Shown here in pieces: positions 7,546 to 13,520 of a stretch of DNA of 13,520 nucleotides; position 1 is the stretch's first letter; each line of letters opens with the position of its first letter. The notes beneath the pieces are model-generated. The model ran no database searches. It saw nothing but the letters and a program-made list of their open reading frames with translations, and was not told where the DNA came from. Made by a program: the position numbers and the translations under genes. The DNA is from Acidobacteriaceae bacterium. GTDB taxonomy: Bacteria > Acidobacteriota > Terriglobia > Terriglobales > Acidobacteriaceae. The stretch is from assembly GCA_030039895.1 (NCBI GenBank), contig JASHUR010000089.1, positions 1-13,520 of the forward strand. The letters run 5' to 3'.

Positions 7546-8124
7546 ATGGAAAACATCGTTTCCACAGAGCTTCCGCCCATTACGCAGGAGCTTCCGGTGC
7601 TTGAGCTGTCGGACTTTGACGAAGTGGTGCGGCTCTACCGGCCGCGCATCTTCCGCTTCCTCATGTCCTCGCTCGGCGACCGTGATCTGGCCGAGTCGCT
7701 CACGCAGGACTGTTTTCTTCGGGCCTATAATGCCCGCCACCAGTTCCGCGGCGATGCCAGCATCAATACCTGGCTTACGCGCATCGCGCTTAATCTGGTG
7801 CGCGACCATCTGCGCAGCCGCCGTATCCGCTTTTGGCAGAAGACCCGCGAATCGGCGATCGATCTGGTCGACATCAGCGATTGGGTTCCGGACAAAGCGG
7901 CCTCTGCGGAAGCGGCTATATTGCAGCGCGAACGTGTGAAGCAGGTTTGGAAAGTAGTGAACGATCTTTCCCGTCAGCAGCGCACTGTTTTCATCCTGCG
8001 CTTTGTTGAGGAAATGGAGCTCTCAGAGATCGCAGAAACCACGGGAATGAACACCAGCACCGTCAAATCGCATCTGTATCGTGCGCTGCGCGTCGTTCGC
8101 GAACGCGCAGGAGGTCAGTCATGA
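7546..8124 (+). CDS. ECF RNA polymerase sigma factor
   Basis: The product has 192 residues, typical for an ECF sigma factor. Region 2 (about 28-97) contains VRLYRPRIFRFLMSSLGDRDLAESLTQ and the -10-recognition segment FRGDASINTWLTRIALNLVRDHLR (given here in parts: FRGDASINTWLTRIA, then LNLVRDHLRSRR). Region 4 (about 139-186) contains LSRQQRTVFILRF and a helix-turn-helix ending in TGMNTSTVKSHLYRALRVVRE, which should bind the -35 element. There is no extra C-terminal domain. The ATG at 7546 has no Shine-Dalgarno, consistent with a leaderless or nearly leaderless message from the ECF promoter just upstream. The stop overlaps the next gene's ATG (ATGA, 8121-8124), the usual arrangement of a sigma factor with its anti-sigma factor. 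Confidence 0.93.
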   Translation: MENIVSTELPPITQELPVLELSDFDEVVRLYRPRIFRFLMSSLGDRDLAESLTQDCFLRAYNARHQFRGDASINTWLTRIALNLVRDHLRSRRIRFWQKTRESAIDLVDISDWVPDKAASAEAAILQRERVKQVWKVVNDLSRQQRTVFILRFVEEMELSEIAETTGMNTSTVKSHLYRALRVVRERAGGQS

Positions 8125-8612
8125 ACAATCAATTCGAACAAAATCCGCTTAAGCCGACCGGCGAGCTTGCCAACGCCATTCGCGACTTCCGCTCTGCCGT
8201 CACGCATGTTGCCGACCGTGAGACTGCGCGGCCTGTCTCCGCTGACTGGCTAGCCCCTGCGCGCCGTCGTCGCCGCAGGGCGCGGCAAACCACGATGCTT
8301 GCCTGGGCCTGTGCCACGCTGCTCTGCCTCGCCATGCTGCCATATTCAATTAACCTGAGCCACGAGGCGCCGCCGCAACCTGCCGTCACAGCTGCCACAA
8401 CAGCAGCTCCTGCTCCTGAGTCCGACAACGCCTTGCTTGAGCAGGTGGACACCGACGTTTCCCAGACCGTCCCCTCACCGCTTGAGCCGCTGGCTGAGCT
8501 TGAAAGCTGGAGCTCCGAATCAACCTCGACTTCTGCCTCAAATACCTCGAGCCGTTCTTCCGGCCGCACTGCCGGGTCCGGATCCGCGCTCTCATCAACG
8601 GAGAAACAATAA
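8121..8612 (+). CDS. Single-pass membrane protein, putative anti-sigma factor
   Basis: The product has 163 residues. The N-terminal cytoplasmic part (about 1-48) is short and followed by a run of Arg (RRRRRRAR around 48-55), then one transmembrane helix (about 58-75, MLAWACATLLCLAMLPY). By the positive-inside rule the N-terminus is cytoplasmic. The outer part is Pro/Ala-rich and then strongly Ser/Thr-rich (about 118-163), probably disordered. No HxxxCxxC zinc motif is present, so it is not a classical ZAS anti-sigma. The role is inferred from position: its ATG overlaps the sigma stop and it is followed by a periplasmic sensor-like gene. A short cytoplasmic segment plus one helix recalls CnrY-type anti-sigmas. 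The sequence itself shows no diagnostic domain. Confidence 0.7.
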   Translation: MNNQFEQNPLKPTGELANAIRDFRSAVTHVADRETARPVSADWLAPARRRRRRARQTTMLAWACATLLCLAMLPYSINLSHEAPPQPAVTAATTAAPAPESDNALLEQVDTDVSQTVPSPLEPLAELESWSSESTSTSASNTSSRSSGRTAGSGSALSSTEKQ

Positions 8613-9244
8613 TGATGCAAGACCGAAAGAAACTTCCCGCAATCTTCCTTACACTCGCCTCAATGCTCTGCCTTGCGGCCTCCGCACCTGTGTTCGCGCA
8701 AGACTGGCAGGGCCGTGGTCCCGGCGGCCCCATGGGCGGCCCGATGGAACACGACTTCCATCGCCCCAACCACGGACGCTGGTGGGACAACCCGAAAATC
8801 GCCACGCAAATCGGCCTCACCGACGCGCAGAAGAAGCAGATGGACGACATCTTTTTCAAGAATCGTCTTCAGCTGATCGACCTGAATGCCGCCCTGCAGA
8901 AGGACGAACTCATGCTGCGTCCTATGATCGGAGCCGATCAGCCGGATGAGGCAAAGGTCCTCGCTCAGATCGACACCATTGCCCAGGACCGCGCCAACCT
9001 TGAGAAGGCCAACGCCCGCATGCTCTTCGGCATTCGCAGGGTCCTCACCCCTGAGCAGTGGACCAAACTCAAGACCCTTGTGCGCCAGCACCGCGCCATG
9101 ATGGACCGTCGTGGCCGTATGGGACAGCGACGCTGGCGCGGCCGCCCGAATGGTCCCGGCGGACCGCCGCCACCGCCTCCGGATGGCTCTGCTCCGGGTG
9201 CTGGGTCGGCGCCACAGCCGATGCCCAATGCACAGCCGAATTAG
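8612..9244 (+). CDS. Spy/CpxP-like periplasmic protein (possible metal or envelope-stress sensor)
   Basis: The product has 210 residues. A Sec signal peptide covers about 1-29 (cleavage after VFA). The two LTxxQ motifs that define the Spy/CpxP/ZraP group are present: LTDAQ at 69-73 and LTPEQ at 145-149, with long amphipathic helices between and after them. The mature N-terminus is Gly/Met/Pro-rich and holds H47, H50 and H54, potential metal ligands. The C-terminus (about 164-210) is Arg-rich, then Gly/Pro-rich with a run of six Pro. Known relatives act as periplasmic chaperones or as metal sensors for an anti-sigma/sigma pair (CnrX). The gene starts inside the preceding stop (TAATG, 8610-8614); a second ATG at 8615 would remove one Met. 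A strong terminator ends the operon. Confidence 0.85.
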   Translation: MMQDRKKLPAIFLTLASMLCLAASAPVFAQDWQGRGPGGPMGGPMEHDFHRPNHGRWWDNPKIATQIGLTDAQKKQMDDIFFKNRLQLIDLNAALQKDELMLRPMIGADQPDEAKVLAQIDTIAQDRANLEKANARMLFGIRRVLTPEQWTKLKTLVRQHRAMMDRRGRMGQRRWRGRPNGPGGPPPPPPDGSAPGAGSAPQPMPNAQPN

Positions 9245-9267
9245 TAAGTGCTATTCCTCCAAAACTA

Positions 9268-9300
9268 AAAGAGGAGCGGTGACCCGCTCCTCTTTCTTTT
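9268..9300. terminator. Bidirectional hairpin terminator between convergent genes
   Basis: A perfect 12-bp stem pairs AAAGAGGAGCGG (9268-9279) with CCGCTCCTCTTT (9284-9295) across a TGAC loop. A T-rich run (CTTTT to 9300 and beyond) follows on the + strand, and an A-rich run (9261-9270) precedes it, which becomes a T run on the minus strand. It can therefore end both the sigma operon (+) and the convergent DUF2393-like gene (-). Confidence 0.88.
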
Positions 9301-9312
9301 TTCTCTTCGAAC

Positions 9313-9852
9313 TTACTTCGTCTCCACCGCAATCACCCGTATCTCCGGATACTGCTGGTTCCAATCATCGGACACATGATCGAAGATCAGGTGGAACGAC
9401 TTCGTCTCTCCCGGAGCAATCGGCGAAGCTGACACCGGCTCAATATCAATGGTCGGCACCCGCGCGCGAATCAGCTCCAGCGGCATCGTATTCTTCTGCG
9501 CAATTGGATTCGTAAAGCCGTGGAATGCCACCTGCACCGTCACGCCGGTCAAGGTTTTGTCTCCGTTGTTGGTAATGTCTCCGTCAATGTAAGTCTGCGT
9601 CGCTCCAATAATCGTCGATGCCGTGCTCATCTTGATGTTTGAGATCGTCAGATATTTCGCATATGCAGCCGGCGGCGCCAGCCCCGGCCCACCCGGATTT
9701 ACCGGCTTCGGCGTGCGTCCCACCACCAGCCATACCGCGATGACCAGCCCGACCACGGTTCCGGCAATGGCCCAGGGCAAAATCGGCCGTGGCTCCTTCG
9801 TTTCGCCTTGTCCCGAGCCCAGAAAATCCGGCCCGTTCGCTCCATCCGTCAT
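9313..9852 (-). CDS. Membrane-anchored beta-sandwich protein, DUF2393-like
   Basis: The product has 179 residues. A short cytoplasmic N-terminus rich in Gly, Asp and Pro is followed by one transmembrane helix (about 25-45, LPWAIAGTVVGLVIAVWLVV) and a Pro/Gly linker. The outer domain (about 65-179) is a string of beta strands of the type ISNIKMSTASTIIG, YIDGDITNNGDKTLTGVTVQVAF and IAPGETKSFHLIFD (quoted in parts). The segment 'G-D-I-T-N-N-G-D-K-T-L-T-G-V' and the later 'P-G-E-T-K-S-F' are typical of FxLYD/DUF2393-type immunoglobulin-like folds found in acidobacterial proteins. Function is unknown. The family call is from memory of the pattern. A minus-strand TAAAAT 7 bases before the ATG suggests leaderless expression; no Shine-Dalgarno is seen. 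Confidence 0.75.
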   Translation of the reverse strand: MTDGANGPDFLGSGQGETKEPRPILPWAIAGTVVGLVIAVWLVVGRTPKPVNPGGPGLAPPAAYAKYLTISNIKMSTASTIIGATQTYIDGDITNNGDKTLTGVTVQVAFHGFTNPIAQKNTMPLELIRARVPTIDIEPVSASPIAPGETKSFHLIFDHVSDDWNQQYPEIRVIAVETK

Positions 9853-9859
9853 GATGGCG

Positions 9860-9865
9860 ATTTTA
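9860..9865 (-). promoter_or_regulatory. -10 element of the DUF2393-like gene (leaderless candidate)
   Basis: On the minus strand TAAAAT lies exactly 7 bases before the ATG (9852-9850). Transcription would start at or within a base of the start codon, the standard leaderless layout. No clear -35 is visible, and no Shine-Dalgarno lies between. Confidence 0.4.
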
Positions 9866-10057
9866 CATCCCCGCTATCAAAAGCTCGCGCTGCCTGACCT
9901 ATGTTGATTCTCCGGTCACGTGGATAAAAATTCATATTTTCGCGCATCAAAATGGGGCGACACTGAGTCTATTACTAAAAGATGGAAAGCCAGGCAGCAC
10001 ACCCCGGTTGTACTCTGACCGGACAACATCCACGCTTCATCAGCACTGAGATGGCCT
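9866..10057. other. Intergenic region with no identified gene
   Basis: This stretch is visibly more A/T-rich around 9925-9985 than its neighbours, as expected of a promoter region for the DUF2393-like gene and the small + strand ORF. TTGATT (9904-9909) followed 15 bases later by TAAAAA is the nearest to a + strand promoter, but it is weak and far from the small ORF. No tRNA, terminator or repeat is seen. Confidence 0.3.
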
Positions 10058-10186
10058 ATGCAGCAGACGCAAATTCAATCCGCCCCCTTGCAGTCTGACG
10101 TTCGTCGCCAGCCCGGCGAATCGATCTATCAGATCGCCATCATCATCGCCGCGCTCCTGCTCGTCATCAGTGCGTCATTGTTCTGA
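10058..10186 (+). CDS. Small single-helix membrane peptide
   Basis: The ORF encodes 42 residues. A hydrophilic N-terminus (MQQTQIQSAPLQSDVRRQ) is followed by one clear transmembrane helix (about 24-42, YQIAIIIAALLLVISASLF) that ends the protein. GAG at 10048-10050 is a weak Shine-Dalgarno 7 bases before the ATG. The ORF lies alone on the + strand between two minus-strand genes, in the 380-base gap between the DUF2393-like gene and holA. Its amphiphilic layout, with Arg-Arg before the helix, resembles a real small membrane protein and not random sequence, since the other frames of this gap show nothing similar. No family or function is recognised. Confidence 0.5.
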   Translation: MQQTQIQSAPLQSDVRRQPGESIYQIAIIIAALLLVISASLF

Positions 10187-10232
10187 AAGAACTCCACGGA
10201 ACCGCGGCCCGCGCATGCGCCGCCTGAGGCGA

Positions 10233-11369
10233 CTATCCCAGGTCCATCGCATATTGTGCATCGGACTCCGCTCGCGCCGCCTTGGGTTCCTTCGTCAAAT
10301 CAAATACCAGCCGTTCGAGCACCAGCCGCTTGTCGGGAGGCTGCGACCGCAGCTCCAGGTCCGCTCTCGCAATCAGCCGCAAAGCACGTGTAATCTCCCG
10401 GCTGCCCTTATACCGTCGCGCCTGCCGGATCAAATCCTCCGCTGCAAACGGAGGCATCCGGAAGCCCTGCCACAGTGCCTGCCATATCGCCCGCGGGTCG
10501 CGCACGTTCTTCTCCAGAATCACCAGCATCTGCCGGAACGTCCGCGCCAGCATATACAAATGCCCGATCGCCGAATCCTCTCCACCGTCGGAAGCATTCA
10601 GCAGCCCCGCCAGCAGCTTCAGAGCACGCGCCGTGTCCCTGGCCGAGATCGCATCCGTCAGCTCGTATAGCGACCGCTGCTTTGCCGCCAGAACCATCGT
10701 CTCCACATCGCCCAGCGTCACGTGCTTCTTCTCGCCCGCATACAGCAGCAGCTTGTTCCACTCGCTGGCGATCAGCATCATGTCCGCGCCCAGCGCGTCC
10801 GCCAGTTCGCGCGCAGCGTCCTGCTCAAACTTCACGTCCAGCCGTTCGCTCTCCGTCACAATCCAGCTCAGTGCGTCCGTCTCGTCCACGCGGGCCAGCT
10901 CGACCATCCCGCACCATTCGCCCAGCGTCTCGCGAATCCGTTCGTAGCGGTTCTTATCGTCCATGTCCATCCGCCGCGGATCAGACGGGATGCGGATATG
11001 GTCAGCCACAAACAGAATCACGCACTGCGGATTCGGCGACCGGAAGTACTCCTCAATCGCCGCAAACTCTTCCTTTTTCGCGCCCCGCGTGTACAGCGCC
11101 TTGAGCCCGCGCACAAAGAACACCTGGAACGGAGCCATCAGCGACGGCGTCCGCGCCCGGTCCAGCGCCTCAAAAATATTCGTCTCGCTTAAGTCCAGGT
11201 CGCTCAGGCAGAAATCCCGCATCTGCTCGGGAACCAGTATCTCCAGCACCGCCTTCCGGCAGCGCTCATACAGAAAGGTCTCATCGCCCAGCAGCACATA
11301 TCCGGGCCGCAGCTTCCCGTCGCGCACCTCGGCTACAAAGCGATCAGCCGCCGCGAACCCCGCTCCCAT
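10233..11369 (-). CDS. holA: DNA polymerase III subunit delta
   Basis: The product has 378 residues, slightly longer than the usual 330-350. The N-terminal domain shows the HolA signature GYVLLGDETFLYERCRKAV (18-36), the clamp-loader fold that opens the beta clamp. The middle part has FFVRGLKAL and CVILFVADHIRIP, typical of the delta core. The second half, with LGADMMLIASEWNKLLLYAG, ITLGDV-like VTLGDVETMV, and SLYELTDAISARDTARALKLLAGLL (quoted in parts), is the helical domain shared by delta subunits. The protein is part of the clamp-loader complex in replication. It lies 35 bases downstream of lptE on the same strand, probably in one operon, as in many other diderm bacteria. GAGG about 10 bases before the ATG is a weak ribosome site. 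Confidence 0.93.
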   Translation of the reverse strand: MGAGFAAADRFVAEVRDGKLRPGYVLLGDETFLYERCRKAVLEILVPEQMRDFCLSDLDLSETNIFEALDRARTPSLMAPFQVFFVRGLKALYTRGAKKEEFAAIEEYFRSPNPQCVILFVADHIRIPSDPRRMDMDDKNRYERIRETLGEWCGMVELARVDETDALSWIVTESERLDVKFEQDAARELADALGADMMLIASEWNKLLLYAGEKKHVTLGDVETMVLAAKQRSLYELTDAISARDTARALKLLAGLLNASDGGEDSAIGHLYMLARTFRQMLVILEKNVRDPRAIWQALWQGFRMPPFAAEDLIRQARRYKGSREITRALRLIARADLELRSQPPDKRLVLERLVFDLTKEPKAARAESDAQYAMDLG

Positions 11370-11404
11370 CTATCTCAGCCTCGCTTTGTTTGCCCGCATA
11401 ACCA

Positions 11405-11950
11405 TTAAAAGGACTCCAGAATATCCGACACCACCGACTGCGCAAAATCCGTCGCCAGCCGCTGCTCTGCCGGACCGTTTTCCTGGATAAACGTCACCAG
11501 GTCCTGCGTCGTCTCATACTGCTGCCGGAACAGGTACGACGGATTCTGGTACAGCACCCTCCCGTCGCGGTCCACCAACTTCACCCGCGCCTGTATCGTG
11601 ATCAAAAAGCTCGATGACTGCCCCGTCTGCGAGTTGTATGTCAGAGGAGTCACCCTGAAGCTTGTAATCGTCCCATCGAGCGTTGCATCGGCATTCGCGC
11701 TGTGCCCCGCGATCAGGCGGTACGACGTCCGGCTGGAGAGCTCCTTGATTACCGCCTGCGTAAACAGAACCTCAGTGTGGTAAGACTGCGTGTCGTTCTG
11801 GAAGACCGGAACCGCCAGCGTATGCACCGTCTGCGGCAAATGCGCCGCCGTGCCCACAGCATGATACCCGCAGCCGGCCAGCGCCACCAGGCAGCTCAAC
11901 AAGACTGTCGCAATCCCCCGGCCCATCCCATAATCCACACCACGACCCAT
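11405..11950 (-). CDS. lptE: LPS-assembly lipoprotein LptE
   Basis: The product has 181 residues. A lipoprotein signal peptide ends in the lipobox LAGC (C27), giving a mature protein that begins CGYHAVG. CGYH directly after the lipid anchor is a typical LptE start, and HTLAVPVFQNDTQ and the beta-strand stretch ATLDGTITSFRVTPLTY also fit. LptE plugs the LptD beta-barrel in the outer membrane and helps place lipopolysaccharide on the cell surface, so the host is a diderm. An internal Met at residue 9 (codon at 11926-11924) would give a more standard 18-residue signal before the Cys, so the true start may be there; no strong Shine-Dalgarno decides it. The gene is followed by holA. Confidence 0.88.
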   Translation of the reverse strand: MGRGVDYGMGRGIATVLLSCLVALAGCGYHAVGTAAHLPQTVHTLAVPVFQNDTQSYHTEVLFTQAVIKELSSRTSYRLIAGHSANADATLDGTITSFRVTPLTYNSQTGQSSSFLITIQARVKLVDRDGRVLYQNPSYLFRQQYETTQDLVTFIQENGPAEQRLATDFAQSVVSDILESF

Positions 11951-12065
11951 AGCTGCTCTATTCTCTCAGGACTCCGCTTTCACCGCACGTAGCTTTTCGA
12001 ATCCCTAACGGCTACCGGCTACCGGCACCTCAACCTGTACCCCGCTGCTAAAATGAAATAAAGCA
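11951..12065. promoter_or_regulatory. Divergent promoter region between lptE and nrdR
   Basis: These 115 bases separate the minus-strand lptE-holA unit from the + strand nrdR gene and must hold both promoters. For nrdR, an extended -10, TGCTAAAAT (12046-12054), ends 11 bases before the ATG; no -35 is clear. A 7-base unit GGCTACC is repeated in tandem at 12010-12023 and followed by GGC. No NrdR-box-like palindrome is seen. Confidence 0.4.
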
Positions 12066-12539
12066 ATGAAGTGTCCATACTGCGGGTTTGCGCAAGACCG
12101 TGTGGTTGACTCGCGCGAGAGCAAGGAAGCCGACTCCATCCGCCGCCGTCGCGAATGCGAGCGTTGCAATAAGCGCTTCACCACCTACGAACGCATCGAC
12201 GAAATTCCTTACATGGTCGTCAAGAAGGACGGCCGCCGGGAGAAGTTCGAGCGCCAGAAAGTGTTGAGCGGCCTGCTGCACGCGTGCGAGAAGCGTCCTG
12301 TCCCGGCCAGCGCCATGGAAGCCCTGGTCGACGAAGCGGAGTCCTTCCTTATGGATTCGCCCGAGCGCGAACGCACTACCAGTGAGATTGGGGAGCTGAT
12401 CATGGAGCGCCTCAAAGCTCTGGACACCGTTGCCTACATCCGCTTTGCCAGTGTCTACCGCGACTTCAAGGACGTCCGCGAATTCAAGGAAGAGCTGGAA
12501 CAGTTGCTCGGCACCAAAGAGCGCCGCAAAAGCAGGTAG
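12066..12539 (+). CDS. nrdR: Transcriptional repressor NrdR
   Basis: The product has 157 residues, the usual size. The N-terminal zinc ribbon uses C3, C6, C31 and C34 (MKCPYCG ... CERC), with the signature IRRRRECERCNKRFTTYER around 25-43. An ATP-cone domain follows (about 49-139), starting VVKKDGRREKFERQKV. NrdR senses adenine nucleotides through the ATP-cone and represses ribonucleotide reductase genes by binding NrdR boxes. No nrd gene lies in the window, as is common. The ATG has no Shine-Dalgarno and sits 11 bases after an extended -10. The next gene, an isocitrate dehydrogenase, follows after 67 bases. Confidence 0.96.
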   Translation: MKCPYCGFAQDRVVDSRESKEADSIRRRRECERCNKRFTTYERIDEIPYMVVKKDGRREKFERQKVLSGLLHACEKRPVPASAMEALVDEAESFLMDSPERERTTSEIGELIMERLKALDTVAYIRFASVYRDFKDVREFKEELEQLLGTKERRKSR

Positions 12540-12606
12540 TCGGCTAACTATAACAGGCATCGTGCGCGCCGCCTCAACGCCGCGCCTATTACGAATGAAA
12601 GAGACC

Positions 12607-13520
<914 letters not shown>

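Noticed and set aside
10004..10022. Small hairpin CCGGT/ACCGG with a 9-base loop in the gap upstream of the small ORF
   Set aside because: The stem is only 5 bp, there is no T run, and there is no matching gene end on either strand.
12053..12061. Minimal ORF ATG-AAA-TAA just before nrdR
   Set aside because: It overlaps the probable -10 element, so it would not be fully transcribed; a two-codon ORF in an A-rich stretch is expected by chance.

Overview
The window looks like part of an Acidobacteriota chromosome, probably class Terriglobia. This is an inference from gene content, the GC-rich third codon positions and the diderm marker LptE; I could not search a database. Most genes are ordinary chromosomal genes. 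No phage, insertion sequence, CRISPR array, tRNA or rRNA was seen.

Left part (1-4155, + strand): the last 40 codons of a methylmalonyl-CoA mutase large subunit; a gene-poor stretch of about 475 bases holding one doubtful small membrane-protein ORF; a radical SAM enzyme whose stop overlaps the start of a class II aldolase (ATGA), so the two look like a coupled pair of unknown function; then a secreted AcpA/phospholipase C-type phosphoesterase closed by a strong hairpin terminator.

Middle part (4183-9295, + strand): a Tat-exported CotA-like multicopper oxidase starting at TTG; an SDR oxidoreductase coupled by ATGA overlap to a secreted LolA-like protein, followed by a terminator; then a compact three-gene operon of ECF sigma factor, single-pass membrane protein (putative anti-sigma) and Spy/CpxP-like periplasmic protein. 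The layout recalls the CnrH-CnrY-CnrX type of envelope or metal sensing. A good ECF-type promoter lies directly before it, and a 12-bp hairpin that could work in both directions ends it.

Right part (9313-13520): on the minus strand are a membrane-anchored DUF2393-like protein and the lptE-holA pair (LPS-assembly lipoprotein, DNA polymerase III delta). A 42-codon membrane peptide ORF sits on the + strand between the DUF2393-like gene and holA. Divergent from lptE, on the + strand, are nrdR (ribonucleotide reductase repressor) and an NAD-type isocitrate dehydrogenase cut by the window end.

The points most worth a second look are the radical SAM/aldolase pair, the CnrHYX-like sigma module with its near-leaderless ECF promoter, and further -10 elements placed so close to start codons that leaderless translation is likely.
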